NCBI GenBank assembly: GCA_951812925.1
Contig: OX638369.1
Span: 130,971,287 to 131,035,286 of the forward strand
From: Calliopum simillimum
Taxonomy: Eukaryota; Arthropoda; Insecta; Diptera; Lauxaniidae
Length of the DNA: 64,000 nucleotides
Direction: 5' to 3'
The notes below the pieces were generated by a model. It was given only the letters and a program-made list of their open reading frames with translations, searched no databases and was not told the DNA's origin. Below are positions 54,230 through 64,000 of the stretch, piece after piece (position 1 is the stretch's first letter; every line of letters begins with the position of its first letter). Position numbers and translations under genes: made by a program.

Positions 54230-57200
54230 AATAAGGAATGGTTTATTGATTCAACCGCAACATGCCATATGTGCTGTGAACAAAAATTTTTTACAAAATT
54301 GGATAAGCATCAAAATCAGGTGATTTATCTAGCAGATGGTAGAGAATTAAAAGCTAGTGGAACTGGTGAGTGTCAATTGATTTGTCAGAGCAAGATGATT
54401 CGTGTCCGGGATGTGCTATTTGTTCCGGAATTAGACGGAAGCTTGTTGTCTGTACGTAAATTGACTGGTGATGGTTTCTTGGTGGCTTTCGATTCAACCC
54501 AATGCTCAATTTCTCTTGATGGTCATGTTCATGCAACGGCAAATTTGAAAAATAATTTATATGTTTTGAATCAATCTAATATCGCTAACAAAGTTTCAGT
54601 ATGCAAGTCTGATTGTATTCACGTTTGGCATCGTCGGTTAAGTCACAGAAATATTCAAGATATTAAGTCAACTGTTAAGAACGGATTAGTTGATGGTGTC
54701 AATATAAAGAAATGTTGTTCTTCTGAATGCGAGGTATGTGTAAAAGCCAAGTTAACTAGAAAACCATTTCCAAAGGCATCAGAATCTAGATCTAGAGGAT
54801 GCATTTGATTTGTGCGGGCCTATGCAAAATCCTACTCCTGGTGGTAATAGTTATTTTATAACTATGATTGATAATTTTAGTCGATATTGCACAGTCTACT
54901 TCCTAAAATCAAAAGATCAAGCATTCGAAAAAATAAAGGAATTTGTTGAATTGAATGAAAATCAATTTGGTAAGCGAATGAAAGTACTAAGGACTGACCG
55001 AGGTGGCGAATTTGTAAACAAGCAAATGGAGAGCTATATTAAAGCTAAGGGTATAATACATCAACTCACTGCTCCTTATACTCCTGAGCAGAATGGAGTT
55101 GCAGAAAGGAAAAATCGGAGTTTGATGGAGATGGCCAGGTCCATGTTATATGACGCGGATATGCAAATTAAGTTTTGGGCTGAAGCTGTTAATAATGCCA
55201 ATTATCTACAGAATCGTCTGATTAGTTCTGCTACTAGTGTTACTCCGTTTGAGTTATGGTTTGGTAAAACTCCTAATTTAAGCCACATTCGTATTTTTGG
55301 TTCAGTTGCATATGTGCATATCAATAAACAAAAACGCAAGAAATTGGATGAAGTTGCCGTGAAATGCAATCTGATTTATTATTGTGAAGAATCCAAAGCA
55401 TTTCGTTTACTGAATCCTAATACTAATGAGATAGTTATTAGTAGAGATGTCAAGTTTTTGGAGTCAAATCAATTTCTTTCAAGAAACGTTTTAGATGATA
55501 CGAAGAATTCAGAAGGTAATGTGGTAAACGTAAACTTTCAAAATTCGAACTGTGATTCTGTTACTTTTCAAATAACAGCAGATTTAGAAGATGAGGAAGT
55601 AAGTAGTGTTGACGAGTTCTTGGGTTTTGAATCCGCTGAAGAATTTGCAGCGTTATCTTCCGATGCTGAATCATCGAGTGAAGAGGAAACGCCAACTTCT
55701 AGTTCAGTTGATGCTCCTAGAAGATCAACAAGATTGAACAAGGGATTGCCTCCTGAAAGGTATGGTTTTAAAGTTAGCTGTGAAGATGATCCTGTAACAT
55801 ATAAAGGAGTTATGTCAAGGCCGGATAGTAAAGAATGGTTGGTAGCTATGCAGGATGAAATCCAGTCAATGCATGATAATGAATCATGGGAAATCGTTGA
55901 GATGCCTGAAGGTCGTAAACTGGTTGGTTCGAAATGGGTTTTCAAGTTAAAGAAAACGATTGATGGTAACAAAAAGTACAAGGCTAGATTGGTTGCTAAC
56001 GGGTTTTCCCAAAAATACGGCGAGGACTATGATCAAGTCTTTGCACCGGTGGTAAAGCAACCACTCTAAGAAGTTTGTTGGCTATCGCAAGTTACAAAAA
56101 CATGAAGGTACAACATATTGACGTTAAGACGGCATTCCTTAATGGTGAGTTAGATACTGAAGTTTATTTAAGACAACCCGAAGGCTTTATTGAACCAGGT
56201 AGCGAAATCCTAGTTTGTAAATTAAAACGTAGTATTTATGGGTTAAAATAATCGGCTCGTTGTTAGAATCTGCTAATAAATTATGTCCTAATTAATTCTG
56301 GATTCAGAAGGGGAAAGGCAGAGCCTTGTTTATATGTAAAAAGTAATGGCGATTCATTAATTTATATTTTAATTTATGTGGATGATATAATCGTTGCAAG
56401 TCAAAATCATGCTGAAATAATAAGAGTAATAAATACGTTGAAGTCAAATTTTGAAATAGCCGAATTAGGGGATCTCAAATTGTATTTGGGGATGGAAGTT
56501 AGCCGTGGTGCTGATGGTATGTTCTATTTATCTCAAGAGGATTATATAAATAAAATCTTAAGTACATTTCATCTTACCGATGCAAAATCTTCCTCAATAC
56601 CGATGGATCCTGGTTACTTCAAAGATAATTCTGATGTTTTATTCGAAGATAATAATTTGTACAGGAAAGCTATTGGATCGTTATTATATCTATCAAATAC
56701 TACGCGCCCTGATATTTCTGTAGCAGTATCAATTCTTTCTCGTAAGGTAAGCAATCCTAATCAAAGGGATTGGTCAGAAGTGAAAAGAATTATGAAGTAT
56801 ATAAAAGGCACGAAAAATTTAAAGCCATGTGTTGGTACGAGATCAAGCTTAGAACTGAAAGGTTTTGCTGATGCAGACTGGGCCGAAGATATAAATGGTC
56901 GCAAGTCGACTAGTGGGTTTATATTCAAACTTGGGGATGCTACTATAAGTTATACAAGTCGCAAACAAAAAACTGTAACTTTGTCTTCTACGGAATCTGA
57001 ATTAGCTGCTCTAGCTGAAGCGTCTCAAGAACTATTGTGTATTAAACAACTAATGAGTGAACTTAAAATTGAAATACGTGAGCCAGTAATATTCGAAGAC
57101 AATCAAAGCTGTCTCAAAATACTTAAAGAAGAAAAGATAAATCCTAGAAGAAAGCATATTGATGTTAAATATTTTTTTGTTCGAGATTTGCTAAGCTCAA

Positions 57201-57316
57201 AACAAGTTTCGTATGAATACTGTCCTACCGATCAAATGCAGGCAGATATTCTTACTAAACCCTTACAGAAAATTAAAATTGTTAAATTCAGAGAATTAAT
57301 TGGTTTAAATAATTAA
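54230..57316 (+). pseudogene. pol region of the copia-like element: protease, integrase, RT, RNase H
   Basis: Protease: WFIDSTATCHMC at ~54240, where the family has DSG at the catalytic site, so the Gly is replaced by Thr. Integrase: zinc-binding HVWHRRLSHRN...CEVC (~54620-54740), then a frame break at ~54795, then core motifs RTDRGGEF and NGVAERKN. Reverse transcriptase: KARLVANGFSQ (~55980), frame break near 56066, two in-frame stops (TAA 56249, TAG 56264), YVDDI at ~56373. RNase H: FADADWAED, SSTESELAAL and EDNQS. The last open segment (to a TAA at 57314-57316) is 312 codons. With at least two frame breaks and two stops, it is inactive in cis. Confidence 0.9.
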
Positions 57317-57379
57317 TCTTTTTTAATGTTAATTTTAATTTTTTGTTGTAACTAATCTTTGTACAATATTTGTAACATT

Positions 57380-57388
57380 GAGAAGGGG
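57380..57388 (+). other. Polypurine tract
   Basis: GAGAAGGGG abuts the 3' LTR and is the expected plus-strand primer site. Confidence 0.75.
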
Positions 57389-57589
57389 TGTTAGAAATCA
57401 ATTTATAACTAAATATTGTACTTTACCTAATTCTACTGTGTTTTATAAAAACATAGAAGCTAATAATTTATTGTTTGTGATAGAAAATTTTTTTCTTTGT
57501 AGTATAAAATATTTTCTTATTAACTTTTGAATTTCGATACAATAAACACGTTTTTAATAAAACCGCTGTGTTATTATACTCTAATAACA
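57389..57589 (+). repeat. 3' LTR of the copia-like element
   Basis: 201 bases, matching the 5' LTR except for two substitutions and an extra 3 bases (TAT) near the end. It is followed by the GTATT target duplication. Confidence 0.93.
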
Positions 57590-57746
57590 GTATTAACGTA
57601 TTGTATAATCATAGCTTCTTAACACACTAAGTCCTGCGTCGTACGATAATGTGCGACACTAAATGTTCCAGTGGGACTACGTTGGACAACACCATATCTA
57701 TCCCCTGGGGCCATGGCGTTCGAAAACAGCTGACGCTTGTCTTGTG

Positions 57747-58600
57747 TTTTTATACCCTACACCCAGGGTATATTCACTTTGTCCTTCCGTTTGTAACGCA
57801 GAGAAATAGGCGTGGCAGATATGGAAAAGTATATATATTCTTGATCAGCGTCACCTCCTGAGTCGATATAACCGTGTCCGTCTGTCTGGCTGGCTGGCTG
57901 GGTGGCTGGCTGGCTGGCTGGGTGGCTGGCTGGCTGGCTGGGTGGCTGGCTGGCTGGCTGGGTAACGGCTGTGTGTGGAAATACATTTTTTGGGAAAACT
58001 AAGCAAGATAATTCAATGAAATTTGCTACACAGCCTCCGTCATCAAAGTTAGCTCGTTGGATTGAAAATGAGTGAAATCGGTCAACGGACACGCCTACCG
58101 CCCATACAAAAATATCTTCAAAATGCAAATTTTGGAGTATATTTCACAACAATGCAACCAAAATACACATAAATACTACGAATTGCTAGCGCAAGCTCTG
58201 AGAAAAAGCTGGTCGAATTCGGACAAGAGGGCGTGGCACCTCTCATATAAGCAAAAGCTTCAAAACGCTGTACTGAAAGTGTTTTTTGAGATAATCAAAC
58301 TAGATTTGACTCGGACACTAAAAACTATAAATGCAAGCTTTAAGCAAAAACTGGATGAAATCGCACAAGAGGGCGTGGCTCCTCCCATATAAGCAAAAGC
58401 TTCAAAACGCTATTCTGAAAATATTTTTTCAGACAATCCAACCAAATTTCACTTAAATACTAAGAACTATAAATGCAAACTCTGAAAAAAACTGTGTGAA
58501 TTTGGAAGGCGTGGCACCTCCTACATTAGCAAAATTTTCAAAATACTGCTGTGTAGGGTATTTAATGTTTGGCCAGGCCAAAGGTAACACCCTTACTAGT
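57747..58600 (+). mobile_element. DINE-1-like element, full left end
   Basis: It starts TTTTATACCCTACACCCAGG, then ATATTCTTGATCAGCGTCAC, the microsatellite (57885-57961), GGACACGCCTACCGCCCATA, and three body repeats with GGGCGTGGC. It ends GGCCAGGCCAAA...CTTACTAGT. A 106-codon ORF inside (58072-58392) is repeat-derived and recurs at 59615-59935. Confidence 0.75.
57885..57961 (+). repeat. Higher-order microsatellite (GGCT)3GGGT
   Basis: GGCTGGCTGGCTGGGT is repeated as a 16-base unit about four to five times, unlike the pure (GGCT)40 at 11911. Its duplicate is at 59420-59506. Confidence 0.85.
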
Positions 58601-58738
58601 TTTTTTTTCCTTGCATTTTAATGTGCAACTTTACATAATTTTTTTTATTTTGCAGCCAATAAGTGAATCTTCTTCTCAAAGATCAGCATTTCCACTGACA
58701 TTTTCTGACAGTTACTTCTTAGCAAAATCATACACAAT

Positions 58739-59343
58739 CTAGTAAGGGTTTAACCTTTGGCCTGGCCAAAAATTAAATACTCCACATTGCAACATTTTGA
58801 AAATATTGCATGCAAATGAGGTGCCACGCCTTTTTGTCCGAACTCACTTAGTTTTTGCTTGGAGCTTGCGCTAACTATCCCTAGTTTTTGGGCGAAATTT
58901 TGATGCATTACCTCAAATATCGCTTCCACTTTAGCATTTTGTAAACTTTGAGTTTTTGAGCGGTACCACGCCCTCGTGTTTAAATCAACCGAGTTTTCAA
59001 TCGAGCTTACATTACATATCTTTAGTATCTGGGCAAAATTTGGTTAGAATATCTCAGAAATCGCATTGAAACTTTTGTTTATATGGCACGTAACACGCCC
59101 TCTTGTCTGAATTCACCTAATTTTTGCTCAGAACTTGTACTTACTATACGTAGTATTTATGTGTATTTTGTTGTGTTATCGCGAATAATGCTCTTATTGC
59201 GTTTTGAATATTTTTTTTTGTATGGGTGGTAGGCGTGTCCGTTGACCGATTTTGCTCATTTTCAATCCAACGAGCTAACTTTGATGACGGAGGCTGTGTA
59301 GCAAATTTCATTGAATTATCTTGCTTAGTTTTCCCAAAAAATG
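58739..59343 (-). mobile_element. DINE-1-like element, inverted, truncated
   Basis: In minus orientation it runs from CTAGTAAGGG through GGTGCCACGCC and GGCGTGTCCGTTGACCGA to the TTTTCCCAAAAAATGTA point, where it is cut by the start of the next duplicate. Confidence 0.7.
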
Positions 59344-59475
59344 TATGTGGCAGATATGGAAAAGTATATATATTCTTGATCAGCGTCACCTCCTGAGTCG
59401 ATATAGCCGTGTCCGTCTGTCTGGCTGGCTGGCTGGGTGGCTGGCTGGCTGGCTGGGTGGCTGGCTGGCTGGCTG

Positions 59476-59506
<31 letters not shown>

Positions 59507-60143
59507 AACGGCTGTGTGTGGAAATACATTTTTTGGGAAAACTAAGCAAGATAATTCAATGAAATTTGCTACACAGCCTCCGTCATCAAAGTTAGCTCGT
59601 TGGATTGAAAATGAGTGAAATCGGTCAACGGACACGCCTACCGCCCATACAAAAATATCTTCAAAATGCAAATTTTGGAGTATATTTCACAACAATGCAA
59701 CCAAAATACACATAAATACTACGAATTGCTAGCGCAAGCTCTGAGAAAAAGCTGGTCGAATTCGGACAAGAGGGCGTGGCACCTCTCATATAAGCAAAAG
59801 CTTCAAAACGCTGTACTGAAAGTGTTTTTTGAGATAATCAAACTAGATTTGACTCGGACACTAAAAACTATAAATGCAAGCTTTAAGCAAAAACTGGATG
59901 AAATCGCACAAGAGGGCGTGGCTCCTCCCATATAAGCAAAAGCTTCAAAACGCTATTCTGAAAATATTTTTTCAGACAATCCAACCAAATTTCACTTAAA
60001 TACTAAGAACTATAAATGCAAACTCTGAAAAAAACTGTGTGAATTTGGAAGGCGTGGCACCTCCTACATTAGCAAAATTTTCAAAATACTGCTGTGTAGG
60101 GTATTTAATGTTTGGCCAGGCCAAAGGTAACACCCTTACTAGT
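59344..60143 (+). mobile_element. DINE-1-like element, second duplicate
   Basis: Starts abruptly at GTGGCAGATATGGAAAAG, without the TATACCC terminal block, then follows the 57747-58600 copy almost exactly to CTTACTAGT. Confidence 0.75.
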
Positions 60144-60281
60144 TTTTTTTTCCTTGCATTTTAATGTGCAACTTTACATAATTTTTTTTATTTTGCAGCC
60201 AATAAGTGAATCTTCTTCTCAAAGATCAGCATTTCCACTGACATTTTCTGACAGTTACTTCTTAGCAAAATCATACACAAT

Positions 60282-60950
60282 CTAGTAAGGGTTTAACCTT
60301 TGGCCTGGCCAAAAATTAAATACTCCACATTGCAACATTTTGAAAATATTGCATGCAAATGAGGTGCCACGCCTTTTTGTCCGAACTCACTTAGTTTTTG
60401 CTTGGAGCTTGCGCTAACTATCCCTAGTTTTTGGGCGAAATTTTGATGCATTACCTCAAATATCGCTTCCACTTTAGCATTTTGTAAACTTTGAGTTTTT
60501 GAGCGGTACCACGCCCTCGTGTTTAAATCAACCGAGTTTTCAATCGAGCTTACATTACATATCTTTAGTATCTGGGCAAAATTTGGTTAGAATATCTCAG
60601 AAATCGCATTGAAACTTTTGTTTATATGGCACGTAACACGCCCTCTTGTCTGAATTCACCTAATTTTTGCTCAGAACTTGTACTTACTATACGTAGTATT
60701 TATGTGTATTTTGTTGTGTTATCGCGAATAATGCTCTTATTGCGTTTTGAATATTTTTTTTGTATGGGTGGTAGGCGTGTCCGTTGACCGATTTTGCTCA
60801 TTTTCAATCCCACTAGCTAACTTTGATGACTGAGACAGTATTCCAAACTGCATCGAAGTATCTTGCTAAGTTTTCCCGTGAAAACTACTTGCACGCATAT
60901 CAGGAATATATATACTTTTCCATACCTGCCACGTCTCCTTGTCTCCTAGG
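60282..60950 (-). mobile_element. DINE-1-like element, inverted, second duplicate
   Basis: Begins CTAGTAAGGGTTTAACC and matches 58739-59343 up to TTTTCAATCC, then continues with a different, older version of the 5' part (AGGAATATATATACTTTTCC, CCTGCCACGTCTCC). Confidence 0.7.
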
Positions 60951-61611
60951 AGTTCTCAACCGTTTTTGGTCAGATAAAAAATTTACTTATTCAAAAATTA
61001 TTAAGGGGTATGAATACTGTAAACACTTTAATTTCAGGTGGTTTTTATTTTATTAATTAAGAAAAATTGGCTTGACATATAAATTTAAAACTTTGTATAT
61101 CGTTAGCTTAATATGGAAAAGGCGTAACTCACATTTTCAATACTTTACAGGAGAAGGAAAAAACTGAATAAAATTTGATAAGCCAAACATTTAAAAAAAC
61201 TTTAAATGCAATTTACAACAAAAACTATCAACAATTTTCATTCTAGGATTTTTTTTATTTTATTTTCTTTGTTTTTTGGGTAGTTTTGTGTGTTAGGTCT
61301 TTTCATTTTAAAATTTTTTAAAAAAAAAGTAAGTTAGGGCTTTTTACAATAAATCAAAAATTATGAATAAAATTAAAGTAATTCAATATAAAATGAAAAG
61401 GAAAACCTTTACAAAGAAAGTTAATTGGATTGGACAAAAATTTTTACGAAAATGTTTATGTTTTGTATTGAAGATTATCATAAAAGTGGTGACAATCAGA
61501 AGGTAACAACAATTTATAACAATAAAGTGTACATCAAGTAAAGTTTATGATAATAAAGTATGCACAGCAACTAAACTCATAGATGCTATTAATGTTTTCC
61601 CATCGACATAC

Positions 61612-62045
61612 CTTGATATTCTTCATATTGACTATGAAGCCTTCGGGTGACTTTGGGGAACCTTTGGATGCCTTAGAAAACTATCAATTACAGCTTATTG
61701 ATAGTCCGCCATAGATGCTTCCTTCTAGTATACCTAGGAATTCTTTGTTTTGATTTTCCATCCTTCGAGTGAACTTCTGAAAACTTCGGGTGTCCCAAAA
61801 AACTACCAGTTAGACCTTTTTGATAGTCCGCCAATGATATTTTCCCTCTAGTATACCGAAATATTCTTCGTTTTGACTTTCATGCCTTCGGGTGGCCTTC
61901 GAAAACCTTCGGGTGCCTTAGAAAACTATCAACTAAGGTTCATTGATAGTCTACCATAGATGTATTTAATCTAGTATACCCAGATATTCTTCGTTTTGAC
62001 CAGAAAACCTTCGGATGAACTTCGGGAACCTTCGTGTATAGCATA
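61612..62045 (+). repeat. ~123-base tandem repeat, 3.5 copies
   Basis: Landmarks ATATTCTTCGTTTTGAC (61612 variant, 61736 variant, 61856, 61979), CCTTCGGGTG, AGAAAACTATCAAxTA and TTGATAGTCCGCCA recur every ~120-124 bases with moderate divergence. Confidence 0.75.
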
Positions 62046-62352
62046 AAAAACTTTCCATATTTGAGATACACTCACTGCCAAGTTTTCAGCTTAATTAACC
62101 GAATAGTTTCTGAGTGATTTTAACACTATTTAAACGCTACATATTGTGAGTTAGGGCTTTTTTCTTTCATGAAGTTTTTGTTATGTGTTAGGGCTTTTAA
62201 AAAATTGACTATAACTTGGCTATTTTTGATATTATCATACCTAATTTTTGTAGAGAGGTGTATTAAAAAGTGACCAACCAGAATATGCAAAAAAGTCAAT
62301 TTCGAAAAAATTTGAGATACGCCTTTTCCACATTAAGCTAACGATATGTATT

Positions 62353-62456
62353 AATTGAAGTTAGTACTACATGAAAAAATTTGATATTGATACAATTTGT
62401 CTCTTCTACATAAAAAAAAATATCAAATTTTTTCATGTAGTACCAACTTCAATTAA
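62353..62456. repeat. ~104-base palindrome
   Basis: TAATTGAAGTTxGTACTACA and the following TGAAAAAATTTGATATT are mirrored at 62412-62456. It sits within the right arm of the larger inverted-repeat element. Confidence 0.75.
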
Positions 62457-62641
62457 TTCATATACAAAGTTTTATATTTATATGTCAAGCCAATTTTCCT
62501 TAATTAATAAAATAAAACCACCTGAAATTAAAGAGTTTACAGTGTTCATACCCCTTAAGAATTAAGATTACAAAAATTAGATCATTAGGTTTTTATAATA
62601 TTAAGTATACCAGCGATAGTTGTTCTTTGGGGTGATCTGAA

Positions 62642-63081
62642 CACTGGGGAAAAAAATTAAAATAATCCGTCCGGCCGTTTCTGCGAAATCTCATTTTGAA
62701 AATCATACTATAATTTTCATATTAAACAAAGAAATTAAAAAAAAAAATAAAACCAACAAATAAAAATAGAAATAGTAATTTTTGATGCTGAATCCGAATC
62801 CGGCATCAGAACCAAAAAAAAAAGTTTTGAAGTTATATCATAAGATAGTTTCTAGCCATCAATTTGAATTTTGGCCATCAAAACCCATTTTGAATTATAT
62901 CAAAATCTTTACTTTTCTCAGAAATATCCTGAATTGAAACACCGATTTTTCAACTTTTTAAGCCGAGATGTTTTGGAAAAAAATATATCGATATACTTAA
63001 TTTAAAGCAGCCCTTAAAGACAAAAAAATAAGTACTTCTAAATACCGTCGGTACGGACTATTTTAATTTTTTTCCCCAGTG
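62642..63081. mobile_element. MITE with CACTGGGGAAAAAAATTAAAA ends
   Basis: CACTGGGGAAAAAAATTAAA and ATAGTCCG-type sequence at the left pair with 63053-63081. 440 bases, no ORF. It abuts the non-LTR fragment that follows. Confidence 0.7.
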
Positions 63082-63556
63082 CTGTCGGCAAATCTTTTCT
63101 CCAAGTTGAATTGGCAAATTAGCAGACCTTACTTAACACGCTGTGTTTTGTTTAGTATGTATTCACTTGAATGTCGTCGCATAATGTATTCCGTTGTGTT
63201 CATTAGAAATATTATTCATTGTAAAATTCAATGTCCCAATATTTTATTCAAGATAAATTTTTATTCGCCTCTTAAAAACCTTAGAGAGAGTTTTCACTTT
63301 CGATGTAATTTACTGAGTAATTTTGCTCAGCAAGAACCCCTTGCGCATTGCCTTAGTATTACTAAAGTATTATTAGATGATATAGACATTTTTCATAATT
63401 GTTCCAGAGATTGCTTTAAAAGTTATCTCCTTCTAGTTTCAAATCAAATTGGGGTACTTGAACGCTTTTAATTATAAGATCTTATTTATATGTATTTATG
63501 TTGTCTAGTCTGTAAGAGATGTCATCTCTGTTTGATATTGAATAAATAAATAAATA
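63082..63556 (+). pseudogene. 3' end of a non-LTR retrotransposon (Jockey/CR1-like)
   Basis: The frame to 63471 reads LECRRIMYSVVFIRNIIHCK, then a stretch with PLKNLRESFHFRC and EPLAHCLSITKVLLD, similar in layout to the last ~130 residues of ORF2 in Jockey/CR1-group elements. It is followed by a short 3' UTR ending TGAATAAATAAATAAATAAA, the kind of simple-repeat tail these elements have. The upstream part, including reverse transcriptase, is missing. Confidence 0.65.
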
Positions 63557-63574
63557 AAAAAATAGCGTGCTTGC

Positions 63575-64000
63575 CATTTAGAGGCGTGTTACTCCTACTA
63601 AAAAGCAAAAAGTTTTTGATATCTTTCCGTCCTGCTCATTCTATCCCCATTACAAAATTCACAAAAATCAATTCCGTGAGCGCGTGGCACCGCCCACTCA
63701 AAAACATGAAGGTCATATTCCCATTCCTTAGTGTTAGCCCTATCTTTATACCCATTTTTAAAAAAATCAATGTATTGCTTAAGCCGTGAGAGCGTTTTTC
63801 CATTTCGGAGCGTGGTACCGCCTAAATACTGAAAAGCATAATGGTTATGTTATAGTAACTTAGTGCTAACCTTATCTCCATAGCAAATTTCGTAAAAATC
63901 GATGCAGTGGCTTAGCAGTTAGAGCGTTTTTTCTATTTAGGGGCGTGGTACCGCCCACTTTTAAAAAAATGTACTATGCACTGCTCCTCCTTGCAACCTT
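63575..64000 (+). repeat. ~130-base tandem repeats, running off the window
   Basis: About three units, each with GGCGTGGTACCGCCC-type sequence (63680, 63811, 63945), CTTAGTGxTAxCCxTATCT and AAAATCxATGxAxTGxCTTA then GxGAGAGCGTTTTT. The wording resembles the body repeats of the DINE-like elements but is not the same family member. Confidence 0.6.

Larger units (their letters stand above)
53318..57589 (+). mobile_element. Copia-like LTR retrotransposon, structurally complete, frames broken
   Basis: The LTRs (53318-53515 and 57389-57589) begin TG and end CA and are flanked by the same GTATT on both sides (53313-53317 and 57590-57594), a 5-base target duplication. They differ by two substitutions and a 3-base indel, so the insertion is young. 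Internally, the order gag, protease, integrase, reverse transcriptase, RNase H is that of Ty1/copia (Pseudoviridae). Length is 4,272 bases. The reading frame is disrupted several times, so this copy cannot make its full polyprotein. The insertion target is anonymous intergenic DNA. Confidence 0.95.
57811..60895 (+). repeat. Tandem duplication of a ~1.54-kb DINE-like inverted pair
   Basis: 57811-59343 and 59344-~60895 are two head-to-tail copies with landmark offsets of 1,533-1,543 bases; the difference is microsatellite length. Both carry a plus copy followed by a minus copy of the element and the same 106-codon ORF. They look nearly identical except at the extreme right end, where copy 1 continues as an exact mirror of its own left part while copy 2 diverges after TTTTCAATCC. 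Confidence 0.8.
60998..62563. mobile_element. 1.57-kb inverted-repeat element carrying a minisatellite
   Basis: The left arm (60998-~61125) and right arm (62305-62352 plus 62457-62563) are reverse complements, sharing TTAAGGGGTATGAA, TTTCAGGTGGTTTTATTTT-like sequence, TTGGCTTGACATATAAA and CGTTAGCTTAATxTGGAAAA. A small palindrome (62353-62456) splits the right arm. The interior holds the ~123-base tandem repeat and several GTGTTAGGGCTTTT words. Confidence 0.7.

Noticed and set aside
55568..55981. Minus-strand 137-aa ORF
   Set aside because: It is antisense to the copia-like integrase/RT region.
57885..59506. Possible CRISPR-like array because of regular 16-base units
   Set aside because: There are no spacers; it is a higher-order microsatellite in a eukaryotic transposon.
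58072..59935. A 106-aa ORF present twice, identical
   Set aside because: It lies inside duplicated DINE-like DNA and its sequence follows the body repeats. Identity reflects the duplication, not selection.

Overview
The window looks like euchromatin from a large, repeat-rich higher-fly (schizophoran dipteran) genome; a tephritid-like fly is plausible, but the species cannot be fixed from sequence alone. The reasons are spliced genes with GT-AG introns, AT-rich introns packed with transposon debris, an adenylyl cyclase and a cullin closest to the forms I know from Drosophila, copia-type, mariner, pogo-like and DINE-1/INE-1-like elements, and a 200-N scaffold gap (16240-16439).

Four protein genes are supported. 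(1) 89-3953, minus: a small acidic Ala/Glu-rich protein of unknown function, with a good TATA box at 4205-4212. (2) 18411-31076, plus: 19 exons of a type-3-like adenylyl cyclase (Ac3/ADCY3 class), complete at the 3' end but lacking the first exon(s). (3) 40656-46084, plus: a complete 11-exon Cullin-2 (758 aa). (4) 46951-50643, minus: a two-exon gene related to TMEM183 (317 aa), convergent with Cul2. The cyclase makes cAMP, Cul2 is a ubiquitin-ligase scaffold and the TMEM183-like protein is poorly known, so no shared pathway is implied; the layout is that of unrelated neighbours.

Everything else is mostly mobile DNA. 4.2-18.4 kb holds DINE-like elements, foldbacks, one element built on repeats of a short phrase, and a 3.8-kb-spaced inverted repeat enclosing other elements. 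The third recognised intron of the cyclase (19056-23394) contains a mariner relic and a 3.3-kb element that itself hosts an internally deleted mariner and a second, pogo-like element. Its 26152-29034 intron holds an odd minisatellite and a foldback with long arms. 31.3-40.6 kb is a chain of nested inverted-repeat elements. The TMEM183-like intron is largely a palindromic element split by another element carrying the 3' end of a non-LTR retrotransposon. 51.1-52.4 kb is a ~1.3-kb palindrome. 53318-57589 is a copia-like retrotransposon with two nearly identical LTRs, GTATT target duplications and broken reading frames. 57.7-60.9 kb is a tandem duplication of a DINE-like inverted pair. 61-64 kb holds another foldback, a MITE, a non-LTR 3' end and ~130-bp tandem repeats.

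The most unusual signal is a set of three elements (8857-9737, 19854-23130, 21581-22810). Each begins TAGGG, ends CCCTA and repeats its own 12-15-base phrase in both orientations. One of them encodes what looks like a pogo/Tigger transposase tail.
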